37,446 bases of DNA from Pyxidicoccus fallax. GTDB lineage: Bacteria > Myxococcota > Myxococcia > Myxococcales > Myxococcaceae. Both the position numbers and the translations under genes were made by a program. The notes below the pieces were generated by a model. The model saw only the letters and a program-made list of their open reading frames with translations, made no database searches and was not told the DNA's origin. Positions 1 through 7,593 of the stretch are shown piece after piece; positions within the stretch are counted from its first letter, which is position 1; every line of letters begins with the position of its first letter. The stretch spans positions 1-37,446 of the forward strand of contig NZ_JABBJJ010000093.1 in assembly GCF_012933655.1 (NCBI RefSeq), written 5' to 3'.

Positions 1-90
1 GCCCCCACCCTCGCCACGGGAGCACGCTCCCAGCATGACGAACAGCACGAGGCAGGAGGCCGTGAAGGGCCGCTCCCAGCGCTCACCCAT
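1..90 (-). CDS. N-terminal fragment of a lipoprotein, probable efflux periplasmic adaptor
   Basis: Only the first 30 codons are in the window; the gene runs off the left edge. The ATG at 90-88 shares one base with the TGA stop of the TolC-type gene, so translation is probably coupled. The peptide starts with a charged stretch (MGERWERP), then a hydrophobic segment ending in the lipobox LGAC, with Cys23 as the expected lipidated residue, so the product should be an envelope lipoprotein. A gene overlapping the 3' end of a TolC-type gene is often the HlyD/RND-type adaptor. That role comes from context only, because no adaptor domain is visible here. Confidence 0.6.
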   Translation of the reverse strand, partial: MGERWERPFTASCLVLFVMLGACSRGEGGG

Positions 91-1505
91 CACAAGGCGC
101 ATTCGGCCTCCGCCATCAGTGACTCCACCCGCGCCTGCACCAGGTCCAGTTCGCGCAGGGCGAGCGTCCGCTCCGCCTCGCGCAGCTCCTCCGCGCTCTG
201 CACCAGCTCCAGGCTGGTGCCCACGCCCTCGCGGAAGGCCTCCCCGGTGAGCTGGTCCGTCAGCGCCGCCGCCTCCCGCGCCCGGCTCGCCGTGAGCCGC
301 CGGGCCTCCGCCAGCGCCACGCCCCGGCGTGCCCGCGCCACCTCCACCGCCAGCGTCCGCCGCACGGCCTCGAGCTGTTGCTCCGCCACGGCCACGTCCG
401 CCCGCGCCGAGCGCACCGTCGCGCCGCGCGCGCCTCCGTCCCACACGTCGAAGGCCAGCACCGCGGCGATGTTCCATTGATTCACCCGCGCCGTCCCCGG
501 CGTCACCGTCGTGGCCGTCAGCGAGCTCTCCAGCCCGAGCGTGGGCGCATACGCCGCCCGCGACGCGCCCAGCTCACGTTCCACCGCCCGAGACGCCTCC
601 CCCGCCGCCACGAGGTCCGCCCGCGACGCCCCCTCCAGCGGCCGGCACAGCTCGGCCACGCTGCGCGCCAGCCCCTCCAACCGGAACGCGGGGACGACGC
701 CCGCTTCCCCCTCCACGCCGAGCGCGCTGCCCAGGGCCTCACGCGTGCGCCGCAGGGCCTCCACGCTCGCGAGCAGCGAGGCGCGCGCCACCTCCAAATC
801 CCGGGCCGTGCGCAGCGTGTCCAGCTTGCGCCCGGAGCCGAGCTTCTCCGCGTCCAACGTGAGCTGGTGCCTCGCCCACGCCTGGGCGAGCCCCATCCGG
901 TCTATCTCCACCACCCGCTCGGCCGTCACCACCGCCACGAGACTCCGCGCGAGCTCCCGCACCAGCAGCCGCCAGGTGTCCCGCGCCGAGGCCCGCGCCG
1001 AGCGCTCCCGCGCCCGCGCCGCGGAGAGCTGCAGCCACGCCGGCACGTCCACGACGGACTGGGACGCCGTCGCGCGCAGGGCGACCAGCGGAGACGTGGG
1101 CCGCGGCCCGTCGTCATCGCCGTCCACGTTGATGTTGCCACCACCGATGGAGACCGACTGGCCCACCAGCCGCTCCTGGACGGAGACCGACGCGCCCACC
1201 CCCGGCAGCAGCGGTGCGAGCGCGAGCCGCGTCTCCGCTCCGGCCAGCTCCAGTTGGGCCAGCGCGAGCTGGAGGTCCACCGAGCGGGCGCGAAGCCGTC
1301 CCAGTGCGTCATCCCAGCTCGACAGCGCCAGCGTGGGCGGTGCCGGGGCCGTCAGTGCCTCCGGGATGCCCGCGGCCTCCATGACGGCGGAGCCGCTCCC
1401 CGTGGGCGGGTTGAACGGGTCCGGAAGCGCTACGAGGAGGACGAGGGTCAGGAGCATGCGCGCGGGGGCAGCCCTTCGGATAGTCGGTGACACGTCCCCC
1501 GACAT
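90..1505 (-). CDS. TolC-family outer membrane efflux protein
   Basis: Probable outer-membrane channel of a tripartite efflux or type I secretion system, 471 residues, the usual TolC size. The sequence is rich in long amphipathic Ala/Arg/Glu/Leu helices in two similar halves. The second half carries the typical strand-helix pattern (AAVLAFDVWDGG, then a long coiled coil ending in LREAERTLALRELDLVQARVE), as in OEP-domain proteins. The reading frame is open to 1586, but the ATG at 1505 has a GGAG five bases upstream, while the ATGs at 1586, 1520 and 1457 have no clear ribosome site. It gives an N-terminus with Arg-Arg followed by a hydrophobic segment (MLLTLVLLVAL) that can act as signal peptide. 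The downstream lipoprotein overlaps by one base. Substrate cannot be told. Confidence 0.85.
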   Translation of the reverse strand: MSGDVSPTIRRAAPARMLLTLVLLVALPDPFNPPTGSGSAVMEAAGIPEALTAPAPPTLALSSWDDALGRLRARSVDLQLALAQLELAGAETRLALAPLLPGVGASVSVQERLVGQSVSIGGGNINVDGDDDGPRPTSPLVALRATASQSVVDVPAWLQLSAARARERSARASARDTWRLLVRELARSLVAVVTAERVVEIDRMGLAQAWARHQLTLDAEKLGSGRKLDTLRTARDLEVARASLLASVEALRRTREALGSALGVEGEAGVVPAFRLEGLARSVAELCRPLEGASRADLVAAGEASRAVERELGASRAAYAPTLGLESSLTATTVTPGTARVNQWNIAAVLAFDVWDGGARGATVRSARADVAVAEQQLEAVRRTLAVEVARARRGVALAEARRLTASRAREAAALTDQLTGEAFREGVGTSLELVQSAEELREAERTLALRELDLVQARVESLMAEAECAL

Positions 1506-1627
1506 CCCCGCTCCGTCCATTGGGAGAACGAGCGTCCAGGAGACGACACCCCCCTGTCCGCTGGTACACGGTATCCCGCACGCCATCGGTACACCTCGAC
1601 ACCCACCCGCGTGCGATGGAGCCTCCC

Positions 1628-2416
1628 GTGAAGAAGTTGCTGATGTCCGCCCTGTTGCACCTGCTGTGCCTCACCGCCTCCCTGGTCTCCACCGAGGCGC
1701 TCGCCCAGACTCCCCCACCGACGATGACCTTCGGCCCGAACTGGAGCGTCAGTCTCTCGGGCCAGCCGCGGGTGGGCGGTCCGCTGCGCATCGTCTATGA
1801 CCTGTCCCGCCTGTCCCACTGCCGCGAGCCCTCCGTCGGCACGTGGACCCTCACCGGCTACGCGATGACGAACCGGGGGCCGGTGCAGAGCTTCGTCGTC
1901 GCGAACGACGCCACCGTGGGCACCACGGCGGAGGTGCTGCTGAACCTGACCACGGGCGGCAACCTCGAGCTGTGGTTCCAGGAGACCCACTCGCTGGGCT
2001 GCTCCAACTGGGACTCCAACCTCTACTGGAACCACCACGTGAAGGTCTGGCAGAACCCGACGCTGACCTTCAACGAGGGCTGGACGCACTCGCTCTTCGG
2101 CACCCTCCAGGGCGGCACCACCCTCATGGTGGACTACGACATCGACCGCCTGGGACAGTGCCGCGGCCAGTACATGGACTACGAGACGTGGGGCGTCTGG
2201 GTGGAGTACCGCATCAACGGCGGCCCCGTGCAGACGCATGACCTGACGGTGGCCTGGGGCGAGTGGAACCAGGAGTTCCGCAAGCAGACGCCCGCCTTCA
2301 TCCCGCTGCCGGCGGGGCCCGGGACGCTCGAGATGTGGTTCGTCAACATGGACCGCAAGGGCTGCGCGGCGTACGACTCCCGCTACGGTCAGAACTACGT
2401 CTTCACCTTCCAGTGA
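1628..2416 (+). CDS. Secreted protein with two tandem repeats (DUF6209-like)
   Basis: Predicted exported protein of 262 residues. I chose the GTG at 1628 because GGAG lies six bases upstream; an in-frame ATG at 1616 is the alternative. The N-terminus MKKLLMSALLHLLCLTASLV followed by STEALA-Q is a good Sec signal peptide with an AxA cleavage site. The mature part holds two copies of a domain of about 110 residues. Each starts with a T(F)xxxW-S-L-G-L pattern, has a central (Y)D-(L/I)-x-R-L-x-x-C-R and ends with LE(L/M)WF followed by C-x-x-(W/Y)DS and an aromatic strand. This resembles the DUF6209 family of myxobacteria and actinomycetes, recalled rather than searched. The paired Cys in each copy suggest disulfides. 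Function is unknown. It is divergent from the TolC-type gene. Confidence 0.75.
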   Translation: MKKLLMSALLHLLCLTASLVSTEALAQTPPPTMTFGPNWSVSLSGQPRVGGPLRIVYDLSRLSHCREPSVGTWTLTGYAMTNRGPVQSFVVANDATVGTTAEVLLNLTTGGNLELWFQETHSLGCSNWDSNLYWNHHVKVWQNPTLTFNEGWTHSLFGTLQGGTTLMVDYDIDRLGQCRGQYMDYETWGVWVEYRINGGPVQTHDLTVAWGEWNQEFRKQTPAFIPLPAGPGTLEMWFVNMDRKGCAAYDSRYGQNYVFTFQ

Positions 2417-2428
2417 GCCGCTGAGCCG

Positions 2429-2465
2429 GTCCTCCCGGGACGCGCGCCGACACGCCCGGGAGGAC
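2429..2465. terminator. Perfect 11-bp hairpin between convergent genes
   Basis: GTCCTCCCGGG (2429-2439) and CCCGGGAGGAC (2455-2465) form a perfect 11-bp stem with a 15-base loop. It sits between the stop of the secreted protein (2416) and the stop of the histidine kinase (2466). It has no T-run on either strand, so it is not a canonical intrinsic terminator, but its place suggests a bidirectional transcription end or mRNA-stabilising structure. Confidence 0.6.
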
Positions 2466-4235
2466 TCAGGCGACGGGAAGCCAGAGCACGAAGCGCGCGC
2501 CGCCGCCGGGCACGCGCTCGTGTCTCAGGTCGGCGCGCATGCTCCGCGCGAGCCGCCGGCACAGCGCCAGCCCGAGCCCCACGCCAGGAGCCGTCTTCGC
2601 CGCTGTCTGCACGGACTTGGAGAACGGCTCGAACAGCCGCCTCGCCGTCGCGGCGTCCACGCCGGGCCCGTGGTCCCTCACCGAGAGCCCCACCTGTCCC
2701 CGGCGCCGCTCCACCTCCACGTGGATGCGCCGGTCCTCCGCGCTGGCCGCGTACTTGGACGCGTTGTCCACGAGGTTGAAGAGCACCTGCTCCACGGCGG
2801 ACGGGTCCGTCAGCACCGCCACGTCCGCCGGCACGTCCACGCACACCTCCATGCCCGCCTGCGCCGCCCGCTGCGCGAGCCGCTCCTCCATGCGCTCCAC
2901 CATGGCGCGCACCTTCACGCGCTCCAGCTTCGCCGGGGCCCGGCCCCGCTCGATGCGGGCATAGGCGAGCACGTTCTCCACGAGGTGGCTCAGCCGCTCC
3001 GCCTCGCGGTGGAGGATGTCGAAGTACTCCCGGCGCCGCCCCTCGTCCGGCACCATGCCCGCCGCCAGCATCTCCGTGTACATCCGGAACGTCGTCAGCG
3101 GCGTGCGCAGCTCGTGCGTCACCGCGGAGACGAAGGCGCCCCGCCGCTCGCTGAGCGACACCACCCCCACCAGCAACGCCACCACCGCCACGCCCGCCAG
3201 CAGCACGCCGCTCCACGCCACCATCAACACCGCGGGCAGCGTGGAGGCCGCCGCCGTGCCCTGGCCTCCTTGCGGCGAATGTCCGGGCACCAGCCGCACC
3301 GGCAACGCCGCCAGCATCCGTCCGTCGCCCTGGGCCTCACGTCCCCGCACCGGCTCCAGCGACGCGGAGGGCAGCAGGTCCCGAATCTGCCCAAGCAGCC
3401 ACAGGCGCAGCCCCTGCCAGTCCAGCCAGCAGCCCTGGATGTACTCCCCGCCCTCCAGCCGCACGCGCCGGCCCAGCAGCAGCGTGTCCCCCACCCACAG
3501 GGCCCGCATCGCGTCGCCGTCCGCCGGAGGGGGCGCGAGCTCCTGGGCCTCCATGCCCCCGTAGGAATTCGAGGCGGACAGGTTGGGAGCCTGGCGCATG
3601 GCCTGGCTGGCGCTGCGGGAGCGGGCGCTGTACTCGCTCACGTTCTTCGCCACCTGCGTGAGGTCTTCCGGGCTGCCCAGGCGCAGGAGGCTGGCTTCGG
3701 GGCGCCGGACCTGGACGGGCTGCTCCGCGAGGGCCCGGCGGAGGTCCGCGCCGCGAAGGAGCCCCTTCAGCTCGCGCAGCCGGCCCTCCCGCCGCGCCAC
3801 CTCGGAGGCGGGCAGCGCCGTGCCCGCTGGGGCGTGCGTCCCGGGCTCCACCACCTGGGGCGACGACACCGTCCCATCCGGGGCGACCTGGAAGTGGAGC
3901 AGCACGTGCTCCGGCAGCGCGGCCAGCAGTGGTGAGGCCAGGAACGCCGTGCCCGGCTCCAGGGGGAGGCCCTTCGCGTCGAGCACGCCCCGCGCCGGAG
4001 AGACGGGGGCGTACGCCTCCGCGGCCACGGCGCTCTCCCGCGCCACCAGCGGCAGCAGGTCCGAGTCCAACCGCCACAGGGCCAGCCGGGCGTTCTCCTC
4101 GCGCGCCGCGTTCTCGCGGGCCTGCTGGTCCGCGCGATCCAGGCGGAGGGCGAAGGCGGACAGCCACACCACGCCCGCCAGCGCGAGGCACAGGCACGCG
4201 CTCACGGCAATCCAGATGCGCCAGGAGCGAATCAC
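2466..4235 (-). CDS. Membrane sensor histidine kinase with large extracytoplasmic domain
   Basis: 589 residues. An N-terminal membrane helix (about 7-30) and a second (about 334-360) enclose some 300 residues outside the cytoplasm. The cytoplasmic part has a HisKA domain with phosphoacceptor His374 in VTHELRTPLTTFRMYTEML, then a HATPase domain with N-box (LFNLVDNASKYA), G1 box (VRDHGPGVD), F-box (LFEPFSKS) and G2 box (GVGLGLALCRRLA). All catalytic motifs look intact. The GTG start overlaps the regulator's stop (GTGA at 4235-4232), so the two are translationally coupled and form a cognate pair. No HAMP or PAS domain is obvious between the second membrane helix and HisKA. The extracytoplasmic domain matches nothing I recognise; the secreted vWA protein encoded first in the operon may be its partner (inference). 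Confidence 0.93.
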   Translation of the reverse strand: MIRSWRIWIAVSACLCLALAGVVWLSAFALRLDRADQQARENAAREENARLALWRLDSDLLPLVARESAVAAEAYAPVSPARGVLDAKGLPLEPGTAFLASPLLAALPEHVLLHFQVAPDGTVSSPQVVEPGTHAPAGTALPASEVARREGRLRELKGLLRGADLRRALAEQPVQVRRPEASLLRLGSPEDLTQVAKNVSEYSARSRSASQAMRQAPNLSASNSYGGMEAQELAPPPADGDAMRALWVGDTLLLGRRVRLEGGEYIQGCWLDWQGLRLWLLGQIRDLLPSASLEPVRGREAQGDGRMLAALPVRLVPGHSPQGGQGTAAASTLPAVLMVAWSGVLLAGVAVVALLVGVVSLSERRGAFVSAVTHELRTPLTTFRMYTEMLAAGMVPDEGRRREYFDILHREAERLSHLVENVLAYARIERGRAPAKLERVKVRAMVERMEERLAQRAAQAGMEVCVDVPADVAVLTDPSAVEQVLFNLVDNASKYAASAEDRRIHVEVERRRGQVGLSVRDHGPGVDAATARRLFEPFSKSVQTAAKTAPGVGLGLALCRRLARSMRADLRHERVPGGGARFVLWLPVA

Positions 4236-4939
4236 GACGCGGTGCCCCGCGCCGCGAACATGTACCCCTTGCCCCGCACCGTGAGGATGACGCGGGGCTC
4301 CTCCGAGTCATCGCGCAGCTTCTCGCGCAGGCGCGCCATGGTCATGTCCACGGTGCGCGTCTGCACGCCCCGGGAGGACAGGTGCCACACGCGCTCCAGC
4401 AACTCCTCGCGGGAGATGGCGCGCCCGGCATTGTCGCCGAGGTAGCGCAGCGCGTCCGCCTCGCGCTCCGAGAGGTCCACCCGGGTGCCGTCGTCGAAGG
4501 TCAGCTCGCGCCGCTCCACCTCGAAGTGGCCGCCGGGGAAGTCGAGCCGGGCCACCCCCGCGGGACGCTCGGCCGAGCGCCGCAGCACCGCCCCCGCGCG
4601 GGCCAGCAGCTCGCGCACCGAGAAGGGCTTCACCACGTAGTCATCCGCGCCGAGCTTCAGGCCGTTGACGCGGTCCTCCTCCTGGCCCCGCGCCGTGAGG
4701 ATGATGACCGGGAGCGTGGGCCGGCTCTTGCGCACCGCCCGGAGCAGGTCCAGTCCGTCTCCATCGGGGAGCACGAGGTCCAGCAGCACGAGGTCGCACG
4801 GGGTGCGCTCGGCCAGATGCTGTCCCTCCGCGCGGGCCCCGGCTTCGAGGACTTCGTAACCCTCGAAGCGCAGGGCATCCACGATTCCGCGCCGGATGGC
4901 GGGGTCATCTTCCACGACGAGCACTCGGCGCGCGGCCAT
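4232..4939 (-). CDS. OmpR/PhoB-family response regulator
   Basis: 235 residues. The receiver domain (1-120) has the acidic pocket at Glu10-Asp11-Asp12 and the phosphoacceptor Asp54 in VLLDLVLPDG, with the conserved Lys in VVKPFSVREL. A winged-helix DNA-binding domain (about 135-232) ends in the usual TVRGKGYMF motif and contains SRGVQTRTVDMTMARLREKL as the recognition region. The gene starts 9 bases after the vWA gene stop and overlaps the histidine kinase by 4 bases, so it is the cognate regulator. OmpR-type regulators bind tandem direct repeats with a period near 11 bp, and exactly such a repeat lies upstream of the operon at 6250-6270. Autoregulation is therefore likely. Confidence 0.95.
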   Translation of the reverse strand: MAARRVLVVEDDPAIRRGIVDALRFEGYEVLEAGARAEGQHLAERTPCDLVLLDLVLPDGDGLDLLRAVRKSRPTLPVIILTARGQEEDRVNGLKLGADDYVVKPFSVRELLARAGAVLRRSAERPAGVARLDFPGGHFEVERRELTFDDGTRVDLSEREADALRYLGDNAGRAISREELLERVWHLSSRGVQTRTVDMTMARLREKLRDDSEEPRVILTVRGKGYMFAARGTAS

Positions 4940-4948
4940 TGCGGCATC

Positions 4949-6178
4949 CTACTCCAGCGTGAGGTGGCGCTTCTTCGCCTCGCGCTGGACGACCTGGCCG
5001 ATGGCGCCCTCCAGCGTGTCCGAGTTCTGGGCGGCGTGCTGCTTGCGCGCCTCGACGAGGAACTTCTGACGCTCGGTGTTGAGGACCTGGATGCGCTGCT
5101 GGAGGGCGGCGCGCTCCTGCTCCCGGGCCGCCAACCAGGCCTTGCGGCCGGCGGCATCGAGCCCGCGCATGGGCTCGGGCAGGTCCTCGTCGCGGACGGA
5201 GCCCAGGTCCACCTGGTTCTTCTTCACCGCGTCCACGAGGTCCCAGCTCTCGTTGGAGTAATTGCCGGACGACTTGGCCACGGAGCGCGACACCATGTTG
5301 GAGAGGGAGACGCCGAGCGAGTTGCTGTCCTGTGCCGCCTGGCGCATCTGGGCCTCCTGGCCGCTGGCGCCGTAGGCCACGTAGGTCTTGTTCAGCTCGG
5401 CGCCCAGCCGGGCAATCTCCTCGTCCTGGGGCGCGGGGATTTCCACCACGCGCTGGTTCTGGTCGATGTTGAGGTAGCTGCCGTCCGCGAGCACCGCCGC
5501 GTCCTTCCACTGCCCGGAGATGCCCTCCTCGTAGCCGCCGCAGTGGATGGTGTTGACGGTGATGCCGCGCTCACGGGCGTACTTCACCGCGTCGGCGAAC
5601 TTCACGGGGCCCTGGGTGAAGGGCTCGTTGCCGGCGATGAAGATGAGCCGCATGGCCTCCGGGTCCTGGCTCCAGGCGAGCTGCGCGGAGGCATCGCGGA
5701 TGACCTCGCCGCAGTGCTCCGAGCCGCCGGACGTGCGCAGCGAGAAGAGGTGCTCGGAGAGCAGGTCCAGGTCCGTGGTGAAGGGAAGCACCTGGCGGAT
5801 TTCGCTCCGGTTCGAGCCCGGGTCGGTGTTGCCGTACACGTACAGCGCCAGCTGGAGCTGCGGCGTCACGCCGTTGCGCTTCGCATGGGAGAAGCGGTTG
5901 ACGATGTTCCACAGCTGCGTGCGCGCCTGGTCCAGCAGGCCGTCCATGCTGCCGCTGGTGTCGAGGAGCACGGCAATCTGGATGACGGGCTGACCGGGTT
6001 CGGCCTTCGCCACGGGAGCCACGTCGGGCTTGTTCGCGGGAGGAGGTGCCACCGCGACGCGCGGGGCCAGGGGAGTCAGCGGCGGCGCGCCCGGAGCGGG
6101 CTTGCCCAGGAGGAGCGCTGCGGCCGCGAGCGCCGCGGCGGAGCCGAGAATGACGGGGAGCTTGAGGGCCGGTTTCAT
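4949..6178 (-). CDS. Secreted or membrane-anchored von Willebrand factor A protein
   Basis: 409 residues, first gene of the vWA-regulator-kinase operon. The ATG at 6178 is preceded by AAAGGA at a normal distance; the frame is open further upstream but without a better start. A hydrophobic segment (about 8-25) acts as signal peptide or anchor and is followed by a Pro/Ala-rich linker (26-65). The vWA domain starts at about 66 with a metal-ion-dependent adhesion motif, Asp73-Thr-Ser-Gly-Ser77, and continues to about 280, including LIFIAGNEPFTQGP. The C-terminal part (about 300-409) is predicted helical and charged (REQERAALQQRIQVLNTERQKF), probably coiled coil. It acts outside the cytoplasm, perhaps binding a protein or surface ligand that the co-transcribed kinase senses; this link is inferred from operon order only. 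Confidence 0.85.
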   Translation of the reverse strand: MKPALKLPVILGSAAALAAAALLLGKPAPGAPPLTPLAPRVAVAPPPANKPDVAPVAKAEPGQPVIQIAVLLDTSGSMDGLLDQARTQLWNIVNRFSHAKRNGVTPQLQLALYVYGNTDPGSNRSEIRQVLPFTTDLDLLSEHLFSLRTSGGSEHCGEVIRDASAQLAWSQDPEAMRLIFIAGNEPFTQGPVKFADAVKYARERGITVNTIHCGGYEEGISGQWKDAAVLADGSYLNIDQNQRVVEIPAPQDEEIARLGAELNKTYVAYGASGQEAQMRQAAQDSNSLGVSLSNMVSRSVAKSSGNYSNESWDLVDAVKKNQVDLGSVRDEDLPEPMRGLDAAGRKAWLAAREQERAALQQRIQVLNTERQKFLVEARKQHAAQNSDTLEGAIGQVVQREAKKRHLTLE

Positions 6179-6249
6179 CGTGCGTCCTTTCGTACGTCGG
6201 TGCCCGCTTGGGCACGCTGGGGACAGTACGAATGGGCGCGGGCGAGAGG

Positions 6250-6270
6250 TGTAACCGGCTTGTAACCGGC
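6250..6270 (-). promoter_or_regulatory. Tandem 10-bp direct repeat, candidate response-regulator box
   Basis: TGTAACCGGC occurs twice, at 6250-6259 and 6261-6270, a period of 11 bp. Read on the minus strand it is GCCGGTTACA-A-GCCGGTTACA, i.e. GTTACA repeated with a 5-bp spacer. OmpR-family regulators typically bind such repeats, and this one lies 72-92 bases upstream of the vWA start. The proximal TTACAC could serve as a poor -35, with TACTGT at 6228-6223 as a possible -10 after a long 20-bp spacer, as in activator-dependent promoters. The promoter assignment is weaker than the repeat itself. Confidence 0.5.
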
Positions 6271-6287
6271 GGTGACGGTGGGGGCGG

Positions 6288-6842
6288 CTACACGTCACCC
6301 CAGATGAAGGGCAGGTCCAGCTCGATGGCCTCGAATGGCTCGGCCCTGACAGGAGTACTCCCGACGTGCGTGGCGACCAGGGTGTACTGCGCTCCCTCCA
6401 AGCGAAGAACCTCCAACGTGCGCGCGACGGGGTCCATCAGCCAGACGTGCCGCACGCCCTCACGGGCGTACACCGGCAGCTTCGCCTTGCGGTCCAGGGT
6501 CTTCGTGGAGGGTGAGAGGATCTCGCAGAGCCAATCCGGAGCAAGCGTGGTGAATGGGGTGCGATAGGGCTCCGGCATCCGCTCGCGGCGCCAGCCCGCG
6601 ACATCCGGCACCAGCACGTCCTCCGCCAGGTGCACTTCGGGCTCATCACCGATGATCCATCCACCAGGGCCGTCCTTCCCCTTGGTGAACGGCCCCATCA
6701 ACTCGTAGCCCAATCTGGAGTACGCATTCATGTGCGGCCCCGCGGGCCGGGGGCTGGCGTACAGCACCCCATCGACAATCTCCCCGACCACGTTGTCGGG
6801 CAGTGCCTCCAGCTCCGCGTAGGTGGCCCGCTTCCGTTCCAT
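6288..6842 (-). CDS. Uma2-family (DUF820) restriction-endonuclease-fold protein
   Basis: 184 residues from the ATG at 6842; an in-frame ATG at 6881 is possible, and neither has a clear ribosome site. The N-terminal part carries the family pattern YAELEALPDNVVGEIVDGVLYASPRP. The PD-(D/E)XK-like core follows: Asp80 in LVPDVAGWRRER, then Glu107 in DWLCEILSPSTKT, with Lys residues (DRKAKLPVYAREGVRHVWLMDP) in the usual place. Uma2 proteins are common in cyanobacteria and myxobacteria, usually in many copies, with no settled biological role. It stands alone between argR and the vWA operon, on the same strand as both. Confidence 0.85.
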   Translation of the reverse strand: MERKRATYAELEALPDNVVGEIVDGVLYASPRPAGPHMNAYSRLGYELMGPFTKGKDGPGGWIIGDEPEVHLAEDVLVPDVAGWRRERMPEPYRTPFTTLAPDWLCEILSPSTKTLDRKAKLPVYAREGVRHVWLMDPVARTLEVLRLEGAQYTLVATHVGSTPVRAEPFEAIELDLPFIWGDV

Positions 6843-6989
6843 GCTCCGCCCATGTTCCCCGCCGCCCGTCTCCAGTTCCATGCGTGCGGAGATAGCACCG
6901 GGGTCTGACGTATGAGGACACCTACCCAACGCCCACCCTGAAAGGTTGGCCCCTCCCGAAGCAAAGCGCAAGAGCCCGGGAGCGCCGCC

Positions 6990-7412
6990 TCACGTCCCCC
7001 GCGACATCAGCTCCTCCACCACCTCGCGCACCTCGCGCAGCCGCGACGGGTCCGTCACCGCGACGAAGATGGTGTCATCCCCCGCCACCGTGCCCGCCAG
7101 GCCCGGCACGTCCGGCTCACGGTCCAACGCCAGCGCGAACACCTGCGCGTAGCCGGGCGCCGTCTTCAGCACGAGCAGGTTGGGCGGCGCTTCGATGATC
7201 CTCAGCCACGGCCTCACCGGCGCCACCGGCGGCGGCGCCTCCACGCGCTGGTAGCGCCCCGCCACCTTCTGGACGCCCAGCTTCTTCAGCCGCCGAGACA
7301 GCGTGGACTGGCTCGGCGCCTGCCCCCTCGCCTCCAGCAGCTCCTGCAACACCGCCTGATCACTGATCTCCTGCTCCGTGATGAGCCGCAGGATGGTCTC
7401 GTCCAGGTTCAT
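6990..7412 (-). CDS. argR: Arginine repressor ArgR
   Basis: Transcriptional regulator of arginine metabolism, 140 residues, slightly shorter than the E. coli protein. The N-terminal winged helix (1-65) includes the recognition region SQSTLSRRLKKLGVQKV. The C-terminal domain (about 75-140) that forms hexamers and binds arginine has the GTVAGDDTIFVAV signature with the Asp-Asp pair that contacts the ligand in the family. It is divergent from the arginine operon, and palindromic boxes in the 181-bp gap reach to within 12 bases of its start codon, so it probably represses both itself and the operon when arginine is abundant. A GGTGG lies five bases upstream of the ATG. Confidence 0.95.
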   Translation of the reverse strand: MNLDETILRLITEQEISDQAVLQELLEARGQAPSQSTLSRRLKKLGVQKVAGRYQRVEAPPPVAPVRPWLRIIEAPPNLLVLKTAPGYAQVFALALDREPDVPGLAGTVAGDDTIFVAVTDPSRLREVREVVEELMSRGT

Positions 7413-7428
7413 TCAGGCCACCATGCAT

Positions 7429-7471
7429 TTGCGTGAATATGCACGCAAGTGCCTGCATAAAGATTTTTGCA
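7429..7471. promoter_or_regulatory. Cluster of ArgR-type operator boxes next to argR
   Basis: Two 18-bp boxes of the form TGCA-N10-TGCA share a half-site: 7440-7457 and 7454-7471, each with 7 of 9 base pairs symmetric. They overlap a 20-bp near-palindrome TTGCGTG-N6-CACGCAA at 7429-7448. ARG boxes are 18-bp imperfect palindromes, usually in pairs, and half-sites close to TGCAT are known in other phyla (recalled). The position in front of argR suits autoregulation. Confidence 0.65.
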
Positions 7472-7525
7472 ATAAGAGGCTTGCGCGCTGCGTCTTTCTG
7501 CATAATATCCGCGCCTCTTCTGAAA

Positions 7526-7545
7526 ATGCACGAATTTTCGTGCAT
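7526..7545. promoter_or_regulatory. Palindromic ArgR-type operator in front of the arg operon
   Basis: ATGCACGAATTTTCGTGCAT is a perfect palindrome with 9-bp arms and a TT centre; its 18-bp core (7527-7544) has the same TGCA-N10-TGCA form as the boxes near argR. It lies about 20 bases downstream of a possible -10 (CATAAT at 7501-7506) and about 50 bases before the argF' start, a place suited to blocking the operon promoter. Confidence 0.7.
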
Positions 7546-7593
7546 ATTCACCCACCCATGCATCCGGCCCGCTGCCGGTTGGAGCACAGGCCC

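Noticed and set aside
3929-6265. Plus-strand open frame of 778 codons across the vWA, regulator and kinase genes
   Set aside because: It crosses two gene boundaries on the other strand and has no recognisable motif; the minus-strand genes are well supported.
7378-7593. 5' extension of the argF' reading frame upstream of 7594
   Set aside because: The added residues match nothing in carbamoyltransferases and would run through the operator region; the ATG at 7594 gives a normal family N-terminus.
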